DNA of 64,000 nt from an uncultured Bacteroidota bacterium (GCA_902786595.1 CADADB010000008.1:42163-106162), one strand, 5' to 3'. Positions 9,415 through 17,813 are shown, counted from the stretch's first letter. The notes: generated by a model not told the origin, from the letters alone. Program-made: numbers and translations.

Positions 9415-10402
9415 TTATTTCCAGCGCGGCGGCGCGGGCGTCCTGGATCGTGTCCTCGATGCACATCGGGCGTTTGCAGGAGCCGGCGAGGTAGAGGTTC
9501 GGCTGGGCAGTAAGGTTGTCCTCGGTGTGCGGCGAACGGCTCTGCGCGAAACGGTAGAGACCGTCAATTCCGGCGCACTTGGACAGCGTGGCGGTGCCTT
9601 CGGAGGCGCACATGCCGACCATCAGCACGAGCAGGTCCGCCGTCATCGTCATCGGGTTGCCCATGAGGGTGTCCTCGGCCTTGATCTGCACGCGGTTGTC
9701 GAAGGTAGAAGCCGCCTCGGAGATACGTCCGCGCACGAAATTCACACCGTATTTTTCCTGGGCCTCACGATACATTTCCTCGAAACCCTGCCCCCACATT
9801 CGCAAATCCATATAGAAGATATAGACATCCGTCTCGGGATGCTGTTTCTTGATCTCTATGGCCTGCTTCACGGCGGTCACACAACAAACTTTCGAGCAGT
9901 AGTGATTGCCCGACTTCTCGTCGCGGGAGCCCACACACTGCAGGAAGACAATCTGCTTCGGAATCTCGTTCATATTGTTGCGGATGCTGTTCTCCTTAAT
10001 CATCTTCTCCATCTCGATGGAGGTGATCACGCCTTTGTAGATGCCGTAACCGAGTTCCTCCTTCTGGTGCGCGTCGAAGACTCTGTAGCCCGTGGCTAAC
10101 AACACTTTGTCGAAAGTCCCTGTCTCACCATCGGCGGTGGTCAGCGTCCACTGGTCGCCAGTGCGGTTCATGGCGGTCACGGCACAATTGGTCTTGAGGG
10201 TGATGTTCTCGTGCGACAATTTGGCTTCCAGTTTGTCGGCCAACTCGTCCGCAGAGCTGAAATCCGGGAACAGAAAGGCCTTGTCACGGATGTTGCACAA
10301 CGGTTTTTCCTCTTTCTCGAAGAGGGTCACTTGATGATTATTTGCCAGCACGGAGGCGGCCTCTATGCCGGCCGGGCCGGCGCCTATTACAGCTATATTC
10401 AT
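9410..10402 (-). CDS. HdrA-like FAD oxidoreductase, short form
   Basis: Resembles the flavin subunit of heterodisulfide-reductase-type complexes, which move electrons among ferredoxin, NADH and thiol/disulfide partners and may bifurcate them. The Rossmann FAD site is at the start (IAVIGAGPAGIEAASVLA). The HdrA signature FLQCVGSRDEKSGNHYCSKV followed by CC, which binds an iron-sulfur cluster in HdrA, is at about 155-175. At about 331 residues it is roughly half of a full HdrA and lacks the ferredoxin-like C-terminal clusters. It is transcribed after the HdrB-like gene. No HdrC is present. The ATG at 10402 puts the Rossmann strand at residue 2; an in-frame ATG at 10414 is also possible. Confidence 0.8.
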   Translation of the reverse strand: MNIAVIGAGPAGIEAASVLANNHQVTLFEKEEKPLCNIRDKAFLFPDFSSADELADKLEAKLSHENITLKTNCAVTAMNRTGDQWTLTTADGETGTFDKVLLATGYRVFDAHQKEELGYGIYKGVITSIEMEKMIKENSIRNNMNEIPKQIVFLQCVGSRDEKSGNHYCSKVCCVTAVKQAIEIKKQHPETDVYIFYMDLRMWGQGFEEMYREAQEKYGVNFVRGRISEAASTFDNRVQIKAEDTLMGNPMTMTADLLVLMVGMCASEGTATLSKCAGIDGLYRFAQSRSPHTEDNLTAQPNLYLAGSCKRPMCIEDTIQDARAAALEII

Positions 10403-10478
10403 AATATGATTCATTTTTCAGTATATCAATCAGTTAAGAGTTAATAGATACTAGTTAATAGTTATATCTCTAACGCGA

Positions 10479-10513
10479 ACTTAACTCTTAACTTTTAACT
10501 CTTAATTCTAAAC
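10479..10513 (-). repeat. 7-bp stop-codon array after the HdrB-like gene
   Basis: Minus units GTTTAGA, ATTAAGA, GTTAAAA, GTTAAGA, GTTAAGT, each with TAG or TAA. The TAG of the first unit is the stop of the HdrB-like gene. Similar degenerate words continue to about 10430. Confidence 0.85.
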
Positions 10514-11563
10514 TTTCAGAACCTCGGGTTTCTCCGGTGCCCGCAACACCTTGCCGGAGGCGCCACGGTATTTGTCATCGGGGTTATAGGCGATGCCGAT
10601 TTTGTCAAGGAGGCGCTCGCACTGCACCTGGTGCATCTGCAGACCGAGCACCCACGGATCGTAACCGAGGAGCAGGCCGGCCAACTCCTCATAACTCAGC
10701 ACGGGAATACCATAACCTTCCTTGTCGTAGGTTTTATGCTCCATTTCGGCAATGGTGTATTGCCACTTGTCGAGGAACATGGTACAACCCGGGCAATTGG
10801 CCACGATGAAGTCGGGTTCGTAGGGTTCCATCGACTCGAACTTCTTCTTGGAGTTGGCAATAGAGTAGCCGCGGTTCTCCTGCACGAGGTACTGCCGGAA
10901 GCCGAAACCGCAGCAGTGACGACGTTCAGGATAATCAACCACCTCGCCACCCCACGCCTCGATCATGCCAGCCAGCACATAGGGGAACTCCGCGTTGCCG
11001 ACACCGTGCTTCGGGAAAATCTTGGCGTAATGGCAACCGATGTGCTCCACACCGCGCAACGGCTTACCAGTGAAGCGGTTAATCAGCTGGTATTTCATCT
11101 TCTCCTTCAAATCGAAGCGGAACTTGTAGATTAAATCCGACGGGTGGGCGATGTTCTCTGGAATCTCGAACGTGCGACCTGTGGCCTTGTGCAGATACTC
11201 ACGCGCCATCTCCAAAAGCTTCGGGTCCTCATTCCATTTCTCCATGATTTCGGTCATCACACCGAAGGAGGTGACACACGACGGCACATAGTTTTTATAA
11301 CCACGCTCGGTCATCAGCGAGAAGAGCCGTGCCACGATGGTCATGGTCGTCTCGAACGGCACCACATCTGCATGATAGCCGATACCCGTGCAGGTGTGCT
11401 GGTGCGAGGAGTCATAGACATCCTTCCCAAGATCATTGCGCATGATGTTCAGGAAGGCGGCCTCTGAGCCGGGGAAGAAGGTCTGCCGGATGCAACTTCT
11501 TTCATAGAAGAAGTGATCGTCGGCAATTTCTTTCTGATATTCGTTCCAAAAGCGTTTTTCCAT
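10508..11563 (-). CDS. HdrB-like CCG-domain protein
   Basis: Resembles HdrB, the heterodisulfide-reducing subunit that carries non-cubane [4Fe-4S] clusters on cysteine-rich CCG motifs. Of its 351 residues, an N-terminal CCG-like half is seen as HTCTGIGYHAD ... VPSCVTSFGVM. The C-terminal half is canonical: GCHYAKIF ... RRHCCGFGFRQ ... VANCPGCTMFLDK. No signal peptide is present, so it is cytoplasmic. It heads a two-gene unit with the HdrA-like flavoprotein, and a promoter box (11640-11647) lies upstream. The usual HdrC ferredoxin subunit is absent here. The physiological disulfide or electron partner is not evident; heterodisulfide CoM-CoB is not expected in this organism. Confidence 0.82.
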   Translation of the reverse strand: MEKRFWNEYQKEIADDHFFYERSCIRQTFFPGSEAAFLNIMRNDLGKDVYDSSHQHTCTGIGYHADVVPFETTMTIVARLFSLMTERGYKNYVPSCVTSFGVMTEIMEKWNEDPKLLEMAREYLHKATGRTFEIPENIAHPSDLIYKFRFDLKEKMKYQLINRFTGKPLRGVEHIGCHYAKIFPKHGVGNAEFPYVLAGMIEAWGGEVVDYPERRHCCGFGFRQYLVQENRGYSIANSKKKFESMEPYEPDFIVANCPGCTMFLDKWQYTIAEMEHKTYDKEGYGIPVLSYEELAGLLLGYDPWVLGLQMHQVQCERLLDKIGIAYNPDDKYRGASGKVLRAPEKPEVLKV

Positions 11564-11564
11564 T

Positions 11565-11592
11565 ATAAGGGTTAAGGGTTATGGGTTAGTGA
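11565..11592 (-). repeat. 7-bp array abutting the HdrB-like start codon
   Basis: Minus units TCACTAA, CCCATAA, CCCTTAA, CCCTTAT end one base before the HdrB-like ATG. Three of the four contain TAA. Confidence 0.7.
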
Positions 11593-11639
11593 GATATGGG
11601 GGTAGAAAATGTTAGATTTATGAGGTTTTAACAAGTTGG

Positions 11640-11647
11640 CAAAGATA
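11640..11647 (-). promoter_or_regulatory. -7 promoter box (TATCTTTG) for the hdrB/hdrA-like pair
   Basis: Minus-strand TATCTTTGCC lies 77 bases before the HdrB-like ATG and just after the methyltransferase stop, so the pair can be transcribed separately from the upstream locus. Confidence 0.5.
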
Positions 11648-11662
11648 CAAAAAATTCCTTTC

Positions 11663-12754
11663 CTATCGAATGGTACATTCCAAAACGGAATGGCCCAGTC
11701 CGAGGAAGTCGTGGATGGCCTCCACGTGCAATCCCGCCTTTTCAACGAGGCGGACAAGGTCGTCGGAGTGGTACATCTTGCTGTTGCCGTTGGCAATAGC
11801 GGTGAAATAGAGACTGATTTGCGTGAGGCAGAGCGCGGCGGTGTCGAAACGCTGGCGGTCCCAGAGCGTCTCCATGATGTAAAGGTGCGTGTCGGGGGTC
11901 ATCACCTCAGCGGCACGACGAAGGATGCTCACAATCTCCTCCTCACCGAAACAGTCGAGGAACTGACTCATCCAGATGGCGTCAAAAGGTTGGTCACAAG
12001 GCAGTTTGCACTTGTCGTCGAGCATATTGGCAGCATATCCGTGGATACGGTCGGCACCAGGTTGTCCAGCGGTCTGCTCCCGCATCATCCCCAACTGCTG
12101 TGGCAAATCCACGATGGTGACCTCCACCTCGGGATTATGCCGCACACATTGCATCGCCCAACGACCGGTGTTGCCGCCCACGTCCATGAGTCGGCGGGTC
12201 GGACGCGAGAACACCAGCTGCAAGGCCTGCTCAAACGATCCGTCGCTGTAGAAATGGTCGAAAGCGAACCAGCTCTTGCTGGCGGCCTCTGGCAGTTGGG
12301 AGAGCCCCTCATAGACCGTCGGCCAATCACCAAGACATTTCAGTCCGGCGGGGCGACCCTCCTTCAAGGCCTCCTCCAAGTAGAAGAGTCCCTGATAGTT
12401 AACATCGTGATTGAAATCCATATTCACGCGGGTGGATTCATCGTGGACCAAAAACCAGCCGGCTTTGGCGAGCGAATATTTGCCAGTTTCCAGATCCACC
12501 GTCACGGTACGCATCGTCAGCGATGACTCCAGCAGGCACTTCGCGGCATATACCGATATACTGGCCTTTTCCGCGACTTCCTCAGGAGTGGCAGGAGTAC
12601 CGTTCAGCATCTCAAAGATGCCCCATTTCACCATGATTCGTGCCACTTGGAACATCACAGGTCCAAAAGCGTAAATCTGCGCCAGACGCTGCGCCTCGAT
12701 AGCGCTCATCCGGTCTTCTGTGTATTGTTTTTTTAAGTTGTCGTTTAAATGCAT
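11663..12754 (-). CDS. SAM-dependent O-methyltransferase (caffeate-OMT type)
   Basis: Probably methylates a hydroxyl on an aromatic compound using S-adenosylmethionine. The 363 residues show the family layout: an N-terminal dimerisation winged-helix part (FEMLNGTPATPEEVAEKASI) and a C-terminal Rossmann domain with the SAM motif LMDVGGNTGRWAM at about residue 190 and TIVDLPQQLGM after it. The usual catalytic histidine position is not obvious (WMSQFLDCFGEEE, where family members have HxxxDW). It lies directly downstream of the ketosynthase and is likely part of the aryl-polyene-like locus, where related clusters carry a ring methyltransferase. Confidence 0.83.
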   Translation of the reverse strand: MHLNDNLKKQYTEDRMSAIEAQRLAQIYAFGPVMFQVARIMVKWGIFEMLNGTPATPEEVAEKASISVYAAKCLLESSLTMRTVTVDLETGKYSLAKAGWFLVHDESTRVNMDFNHDVNYQGLFYLEEALKEGRPAGLKCLGDWPTVYEGLSQLPEAASKSWFAFDHFYSDGSFEQALQLVFSRPTRRLMDVGGNTGRWAMQCVRHNPEVEVTIVDLPQQLGMMREQTAGQPGADRIHGYAANMLDDKCKLPCDQPFDAIWMSQFLDCFGEEEIVSILRRAAEVMTPDTHLYIMETLWDRQRFDTAALCLTQISLYFTAIANGNSKMYHSDDLVRLVEKAGLHVEAIHDFLGLGHSVLECTIR

Positions 12755-12800
12755 TGTAGGTTTAAGGGATTTGATAGTTAAAGGGTTAGAAGGTTAGAGG

Positions 12801-12826
12801 TAGGGGCGAATAATTATTCGCCCTTA
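12801..12826. repeat. 26-bp palindrome that supplies the ketosynthase stop codon
   Basis: TAGGGGCGAATAATTATTCG followed by CCCTTA is a near-perfect palindrome with one mismatched pair. The ketosynthase reads AAG GGC GAA TAA from it. Palindromes of this type (GGGGCGAAT..ATTCGCCCC) are recalled as dispersed repeats in Bacteroidales. Confidence 0.8.
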
Positions 12827-14037
12827 CGAAGGATCACCGCCGAGTTCGTGCCTCCAAAGCCGAAGCTGTTGCTGAGGACATACCGCAGCGGCATCTCCAC
12901 GGTTTGGGTGGCGATGTTCAGCGGGGCGGTATCCTCATCGGGATTCTCGAAGTTGACGTTCGGGGCCACGAAGCCGTGCTGCATCATGAGAGTGCAATAA
13001 ACCAGCTCGCTGGCACCGGCCATCCAGCATTCGTGGCCGGTCATGCCCTTGGTGGAGCTGATGAGCGCAGGAAGTCCGCTGAAGATGCGGTTCAACGCCA
13101 ACGCCTCGAATCGGTCGCCTTGCGGCGTACCCGTGGCATGCGCGTTCACGTAGTCGATGTCCGCCGGGGCGATTCCCGCCATCCCGATGGCGCGCATCAT
13201 GGCGGTGTAGCTGCCGTCGTCGGAGGGTTGGGAGATGCCGCCGCCATTGGAGGAGAAGCCGTAGCCGACAACCTCCGCAAGGATGGTCGCGCCACGCTGC
13301 ACCGCATGGTCGTAGTCTTCCAGCACCAATGCCGCCGCGCCGCCGCTCGGCACCAAACCGTCGCGGTCACGGTCAAAAGGTCTGGAGGCCTTCAGCGGGT
13401 CATCCAACCGTTTGGAGAATGCCCCCAGAGCGTCGAAAGAGGCCATGGCGAACTGGTTGACTTCCTGTGCACCACCACATAGCACACAATCCTGAAGTCC
13501 TTGCTTGATAAGGAGATATCCCAAGCCCACAGAGTGACTGCCGCTGGCGCAAGCCGCACTCACGGTGAAATTAATCCCCCGCAGGTGGAAAATGCTGCTC
13601 AAGTTCATGTTCACGGTAGAGTTCATCGACTGGAAAATCAGTCCTGAACCCAAAAGTGCCGTGTCGGGGCGCTCCACGAGCATCCGGTCGGTTTCTATCA
13701 CCGGTTTCGCGGACGAATCGTTTCCGAAAATCACGCCAATCTCATGATTGAGCAGGTACTCTTCGTCCATGCCCGCTTGCTCGAATGCCTCGCGGGTGGC
13801 CATGAACGAATAAGCCGCCTCTTGAGAGAGTCCGGCGCGCAAGCGTCTGTGCAACAAGGATTTCAACTCGGGATTGGGTACAATGCCCGTCAAATCCGAT
13901 TGGTAGCCGTATGCCAACCTGTCGGGATCATGCCCGATGCCGCACCGTCCCATGCGCAACGATTCGGCCACCTCCACCTGTGAAGTGCCAATGCACGACC
14001 AAATACCCATCCCTGTAATTACAACTCTATGATCCAT
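12814..14037 (-). CDS. Beta-ketoacyl-ACP synthase (KAS I/II type)
   Basis: Condenses malonyl-ACP with an acyl chain. The 407 residues have an intact Cys-His-His site: Cys in VSAACASGSHSVG, His in NAHATGTPQGD, and His in SSTKGMTGHECWMAG. The start is the ATG at 14037 (MDHRVVITGMGIWSCIG), because the longer reading only adds array-derived sequence. In this setting (FabG, aromatic ammonia-lyase, PaaK-like ligase, CrtI-like oxidoreductase, methyltransferase) it probably extends an aryl-polyene chain and is not the housekeeping FabF. A chain-length-factor partner and an ACP are not found in the window. Its last three codons and stop fall in an interspersed palindrome. Confidence 0.9.
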   Translation of the reverse strand: MDHRVVITGMGIWSCIGTSQVEVAESLRMGRCGIGHDPDRLAYGYQSDLTGIVPNPELKSLLHRRLRAGLSQEAAYSFMATREAFEQAGMDEEYLLNHEIGVIFGNDSSAKPVIETDRMLVERPDTALLGSGLIFQSMNSTVNMNLSSIFHLRGINFTVSAACASGSHSVGLGYLLIKQGLQDCVLCGGAQEVNQFAMASFDALGAFSKRLDDPLKASRPFDRDRDGLVPSGGAAALVLEDYDHAVQRGATILAEVVGYGFSSNGGGISQPSDDGSYTAMMRAIGMAGIAPADIDYVNAHATGTPQGDRFEALALNRIFSGLPALISSTKGMTGHECWMAGASELVYCTLMMQHGFVAPNVNFENPDEDTAPLNIATQTVEMPLRYVLSNSFGFGGTNSAVILRKGE

Positions 14038-14039
14038 AT

Positions 14040-14090
14040 TTAATTCATAATTCATAATGCATAATGCATAATTATAATGCAATGCATAAT
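14040..14090 (-). repeat. ATTATGA/ATTATGC array upstream of the ketosynthase
   Basis: Degenerate heptamers on the minus strand (ATTATGC, ATTATGC, ATTATGA, ATTATGA, ATTAAAT) ending at the ATG. Only the last three carry TGA or TAA. Confidence 0.65.
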
Positions 14091-14105
14091 ATTGAAATAA
14101 GGGCG

Positions 14106-14113
14106 CAAAAATA
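14106..14113 (-). promoter_or_regulatory. -7 promoter box (TATTTTTG) for the ketosynthase
   Basis: Minus-strand TATTTTTGCGCCC lies about 70 bases before the ketosynthase ATG. Between them is an ATTATGC/ATTATGA array (14040-14090). Confidence 0.5.
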
Positions 14114-14197
14114 CACAAAAATCAGCATTATGCCAATATGATTTTCATCGGAACGGCAAAAAAAGATAAAAGATAACTATCCATATCATATTTTTTG

Positions 14198-14205
14198 TAT
14201 TTTTG
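14198..14205 (+). promoter_or_regulatory. -7 promoter box (TATTTTTG) for the small lipoprotein
   Basis: TATTTTTGCCGTC lies 45 bases before the lipoprotein ATG. Confidence 0.5.
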
Positions 14206-14249
14206 CCGTCGAAAAAATTCATTTATTATTTCATCAAAACCAAACATCA

Positions 14250-14651
14250 ATGAAAAAATTAGCAATCCTTGCCTGCGTGTGCATGGCATTAGTTTTCTCC
14301 AGCTGTCATAGAGATCAACACACCTATAACGCTGCCGTGACTGAATACCATTTCGCTAATCACGACAATGAGGTTTCTGTGAAAGCCGTCCTCAACAGCT
14401 TGTCCAATTTCTGGGAAGGCGACTACACCTGGAGAGGTGACGTTGATTGGGCTGATGTAAAAGCTGATGCCCGCTTCACGTTGGAAGCCGTTCTGGCCAT
14501 CAACACTAACTTCGACAACAAGCTTGCTCAATACTTCGAAGAAGGCGATTATTTCATCTACACCCTTACGAGAAAAGAAGACAAAACCATCATTCATCAA
14601 TACAAGTTCACGAAAGATGGTAGTGAGGAATTGGTAAATGTTATCAAATAA
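14250..14651 (+). CDS. Small lipoprotein of unknown function
   Basis: A 133-residue protein with a lipoprotein signal (MKKLAILACVCMALVFSSC). The mature part is hydrophilic with aromatic-rich strands (NFWEGDYTWRGDVDWADVKA, DYFIYTLTRKEDKTIIHQYK). I do not recognise a family. It is the only plus-strand gene inside the minus-strand 9-22 kb block. It has its own promoter box and ends in a strong bidirectional terminator, so it is an independent unit inserted between the ketosynthase and fabG. Confidence 0.7.
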   Translation: MKKLAILACVCMALVFSSCHRDQHTYNAAVTEYHFANHDNEVSVKAVLNSLSNFWEGDYTWRGDVDWADVKADARFTLEAVLAINTNFDNKLAQYFEEGDYFIYTLTRKEDKTIIHQYKFTKDGSEELVNVIK

Positions 14652-14667
14652 CAAACCATCCAACATC

Positions 14668-14708
14668 AAGAAAGCGGGGCAAAATGACTTTTGCCCCGCT
14701 TTCTTTTT
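14668..14708. terminator. Bidirectional intrinsic terminator
   Basis: A perfect 17-bp stem (AAGAAAGCGGGGCAAAA / TTTTGCCCCGCTTTCTT) with a TGAC loop. T-runs follow on the plus strand, and the stem's A-run gives U-rich RNA on the other strand. It separates the convergent lipoprotein and fabG. Confidence 0.9.
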
Positions 14709-14731
14709 GCATATACTGCATATCTGCTGAT

Positions 14732-15463
14732 TTACGAATAGAGTCCTCCATTCACCTGCAGCACCTGTCCCGTGATGTAGGAGGCCTCCGGGGAGGCGAG
14801 GAACGCGACGGCGGCGGCCACCTCGTCGGGGGTGCCGAAACGCTGCGCGGGAATCATCTTGCTGAGGGTGGCCTCATCCAAATTCGCAGTCATGTCGGTG
14901 GCGATGAAACCCGGCGCCACGGCGTTGACCGTCACTTTGCGCTTGGCGACTTCCTGTGCCAACGCCTTGGTCGCGCCAATGATGGCGGCCTTGGCGGCAC
15001 TGTAGTTGGTCTGTCCTGGAACACCCTTGAGACCGGAAAGCGACGCCATGTTGACGATGCGGCCGTCACGTTTCTGGATCATGGTCTTCACCAATCGGCG
15101 AGTAATGTAGAAGAAACCGTTCAGCGGGGTGTCGATCACACTGTGCCAGTCTTCGTCACTCATCATGATCATCAGCGTGTCGCGGCGCGTGCCGGCATTG
15201 TTCACCAAAACAGCGATATAATCCTCTGGGTGCGACTCCTCCCACTGCTGCAACGCGGCATCCACGGCCTGCGCGTCGGCAATGTCGAACTTCAACAGTT
15301 CGCACACACCGCCTTGAGCTTCAATCATTTGCTTGGTTTCTTCGGCGGCTGCATCGTTGCTGACATAATTGACGATGACGGGCATCCCGTCACGGGAGAG
15401 GCGCAATGCCACGGCACGTCCGATGCCACGGGAACCTCCGGTTATGAGTGCGTATTTCTTCAT
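14732..15463 (-). CDS. fabG: 3-oxoacyl-ACP reductase FabG
   Basis: Reduces 3-oxoacyl-ACP with NADPH. The 243 residues form a classical short-chain dehydrogenase: TGGSRGIGRAVA cofactor site, NNAG at about residue 90, catalytic Ser in MASLSGLKG, YSAAK with the Tyr and Lys, and PGFIATDMTANL. Its position between the aromatic ammonia-lyase and the ketosynthase suggests it works in the aryl-polyene-like pathway, although a housekeeping role cannot be excluded. The ATG directly follows a CCCTTAA array. Confidence 0.92.
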   Translation of the reverse strand: MKKYALITGGSRGIGRAVALRLSRDGMPVIVNYVSNDAAAEETKQMIEAQGGVCELLKFDIADAQAVDAALQQWEESHPEDYIAVLVNNAGTRRDTLMIMMSDEDWHSVIDTPLNGFFYITRRLVKTMIQKRDGRIVNMASLSGLKGVPGQTNYSAAKAAIIGATKALAQEVAKRKVTVNAVAPGFIATDMTANLDEATLSKMIPAQRFGTPDEVAAAVAFLASPEASYITGQVLQVNGGLYS

Positions 15464-15466
15464 AAT

Positions 15467-15510
15467 GGTTAAGGGTTAAGGGTTAAGGGTTAAGGATTAA
15501 GGGTTAAGGG
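15467..15510 (-). repeat. 7-bp CCCTTAA array abutting the fabG start
   Basis: Six units, CCCTTAA with one TCCTTAA, each with TAA on the minus strand, then CCATTATG with the fabG start. The plus strand reads GGGTTAA, the same word as the fucosidase array. Confidence 0.88.
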
Positions 15511-15530
15511 ACAAAAGAAATTGAAGTACT

Positions 15531-15600
15531 CATTCCTCATTCAACATTCAGCATTCAACATTCAACATTCAGCATTCAGCATTCAACATTCAGCATTAGT
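15531..15600 (-). repeat. 7-bp TTGAATG/CTGAATG array holding the ammonia-lyase stop
   Basis: Ten units. The unit next to the gene (ACTAATG) contains the stop TAA. Eight following units contain TGA, and the most distal (AGGAATG) has no stop. Confidence 0.9.
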
Positions 15601-17122
15601 CCAACGCCAATGGGTTCTCCATCAAGAACGCCTGCACGTTGCGGATGTCCTTGTAGAAGGGGGTGTCCTCGATGAAGACGGGGCAGATTTCGCGGACTTG
15701 CTTGTAAATCTGCCGGGAGATGGGGGCGAGTTTGTCGGCAATCTTCAAGATATCAACAGCTTGCGCAAGGGCGATATACTGGATGGCCAGCACCTGCCAA
15801 GCGTTCTCGATAACCCGTTTGGTGAGCAAAGCCGTGTTGGTGCCCATACTCACAACATCCTGGTTGTCATTGTTGTTCGGGATACTGTGCACATAGTTGG
15901 GCATGGCGAGCGTCTGGCACTCGGCGGTAGTAGAGGTGGCGGTGAACTGGCACGCTTGCATCCCGTAGTTCAAGCCCAGCGTGCCCATGTTGAGGAACGG
16001 GGGAAGGATGCCGTTGATGCGGTCGTGGAAGAGGTAGTTGAGCTGCCGCTCGGCAGTCATCACCAAACGCACTATCGCGATTTTCACCTTGTCTTGTTCC
16101 AAGGAGATATAGTCTCCATGGAAATTGCCGCCATGATATACATTACGGGTCTCGGGATCGACAATCGGGTTGTCGCAGGCGGAATTGATCTCCTCCTCCA
16201 AAACGCGACGGCTGTTGACCAGCGTCTCGTAAATCGGGCCCAAAATCTGCGGTGTGCAACGTAACGAATAGTATGCCTGTACCTTGTGTTCAAAGGTCGT
16301 TTCCGTATGATGGCCATCATAGAGCAGATGCTCACGCTGAAGGAGGCAATGACTGTCGCGGGCAAGCGTGCGCATCCGTGCGGCCATCACCTGCTGGCCC
16401 TCATGACGACGCACCTCATTGAGCGGTTCCGCCATCCAATCGTCGTAGGAACCCGCAATCTCGTTCATCATCACAGCGGCGAGCGTGGCCCAGTCCAACA
16501 ATCGCTCGGCCTGGAATTGGTTGACCATGGCGATGCCGGTCATCACGCCGGTGCCGTTGGTTATGGAAAGACCTTCGCGAATATGGATCTTGAACGGTTC
16601 CAACCCATTCTCTTTCAGCACTTCCGCGGCAGGGCGCCACTCACCGTGGTAGTGGACGCTCCCCTCGCCTATCATCGTCAGGGCGAGGTGCGCCAACTGC
16701 ACAAGGTCACCGCTGGCTCCCACGCTCCCATGCTCGGGAATCATCGGGAAAATCTCGCGGTTGATCATCTCCACCAAAAGCTTCACCAAGTCGGGATGCA
16801 CGCCGGAGCGCGCCTGCAGGAAAGTGCCGAGACGGGCCACCATGGCGGCCTTCACACAATCGTCAGGGAGCGGCTCGCCCGCGCCCGTGGAGTGACTGCG
16901 AATGATGTTGTATTGCAAAGCGGTGAGATGCTCGTCTTCGACGCGCCACTGCGCCATCGGCCCGAAACCGGTGTTGATGCCGTAGATAATCTTGTCCGCG
17001 CTGAACTGCTTCAGGAATTCAAAACATTCCGTCACTTTGTCCATCGGAAGATCGGAAAGGGATATCTTTTTATCCCCATAAACGATTTTTTCAACGTCAG
17101 AGAGAGTGAAAATGGTGTTCAT
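15596..17122 (-). CDS. Aromatic amino-acid ammonia-lyase, probably tyrosine ammonia-lyase
   Basis: Removes ammonia from an aromatic amino acid, here most likely tyrosine, giving 4-coumarate. The 508 residues carry the self-formed MIO cofactor motif Ala-Ser-Gly at 136-138 (GSVGASGDLVQLA), the catalytic Tyr in IIYGINTGFG (Tyr47), and the selectivity site RSH (75-77). The segment NNNDNQDVVSMG lacks the glutamate of histidine ammonia-lyases (QEDHVSM) and matches, from memory, the tyrosine ammonia-lyase of Flavobacterium johnsoniae, which makes the flexirubin/aryl-polyene starter. The start at 17122 (MNTIF) matches that homologue's start. Coumarate would be activated by the PaaK-like ligase nearby. 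It has its own promoter box. Confidence 0.88.
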   Translation of the reverse strand: MNTIFTLSDVEKIVYGDKKISLSDLPMDKVTECFEFLKQFSADKIIYGINTGFGPMAQWRVEDEHLTALQYNIIRSHSTGAGEPLPDDCVKAAMVARLGTFLQARSGVHPDLVKLLVEMINREIFPMIPEHGSVGASGDLVQLAHLALTMIGEGSVHYHGEWRPAAEVLKENGLEPFKIHIREGLSITNGTGVMTGIAMVNQFQAERLLDWATLAAVMMNEIAGSYDDWMAEPLNEVRRHEGQQVMAARMRTLARDSHCLLQREHLLYDGHHTETTFEHKVQAYYSLRCTPQILGPIYETLVNSRRVLEEEINSACDNPIVDPETRNVYHGGNFHGDYISLEQDKVKIAIVRLVMTAERQLNYLFHDRINGILPPFLNMGTLGLNYGMQACQFTATSTTAECQTLAMPNYVHSIPNNNDNQDVVSMGTNTALLTKRVIENAWQVLAIQYIALAQAVDILKIADKLAPISRQIYKQVREICPVFIEDTPFYKDIRNVQAFLMENPLALD

Positions 17123-17146
17123 TTGATACTTCAGAATTTGCGGTCG

Positions 17147-17154
17147 CGAAAATA
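17147..17154 (-). promoter_or_regulatory. -7 promoter box (TATTTTCG) for the ammonia-lyase
   Basis: Minus-strand TATTTTCGCG, 24 bases before the ATG at 17122. This supports that start over the one at 17179. Confidence 0.5.
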
Positions 17155-17203
17155 CGATTTTTTCGGTAATGACCGACATCGTGTTTCTACCAAACTTTCA
17201 GTC

Positions 17204-17812
17204 CTAACGGACCAGCTTCGGTTTTATCTCTTTTTCGAAAATATCGCGTCTCACAATCCGATAATGCGGATGGTAGGCGGCGTTGTATGCAGAGCTGTGA
17301 TGCACGGCCTGATTGTTCTGTGCTGCTTTGGTCAATTCGGGTTCATCTGCTTCGAAACCATTTATGAACACCCTGTTATCGTGAATCGCTCGCAAAATCG
17401 CCTTCCATTCCGTACTCCAATCTGTCTGAGATTCTTGAGATCCGTTGGCACTTCTGACAAAAGCGTCCAGCAACTCTTCGGCGGAAATCAAACTATCCGC
17501 GATAGCGGAGAGAAACACCCGCACGAAACGGCCTTCAGAACCCGTAAACTCATAATAAAACGGATAGGAGACATCATTATCCGACAATTCCGAGTAAAGA
17601 TAGCGACGCACCGACTCTGTGTCCGAAATCAAATGCTCGGGACCAAAATGGTCCTGATAGAAACTCTTGTAAACATCCTGCAATCTGGATTCAGGATACG
17701 TGGCCAGCTGCTGCTCCAATGTCCCCTGGAGTGTCTGCGGCTTCTCTTTCTGCCGGCAAGACGACAGCAGTACACTTGCAATAATGATTATGACAATCTG
17801 GACTTTATTCAT
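17204..17812 (-). CDS. Lipoprotein of unknown function
   Basis: A 202-residue protein with a lipoprotein signal (MNKVQIVIIIIASVLLSSCR). The mature part is largely helical and begins LATYPESRLQDVYKSFYQDH, FGPEHLISD. Conserved-looking segments suggest a Bacteroidales hypothetical family, but I cannot name a function. It is the third gene of a tight run: the PaaK-like ligase, dgkA and this gene are separated by only 1-2 bases, so they are co-transcribed. Confidence 0.75.
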   Translation of the reverse strand: MNKVQIVIIIIASVLLSSCRQKEKPQTLQGTLEQQLATYPESRLQDVYKSFYQDHFGPEHLISDTESVRRYLYSELSDNDVSYPFYYEFTGSEGRFVRVFLSAIADSLISAEELLDAFVRSANGSQESQTDWSTEWKAILRAIHDNRVFINGFEADEPELTKAAQNNQAVHHSSAYNAAYHPHYRIVRRDIFEKEIKPKLVR

Positions 17813-17813
17813 T

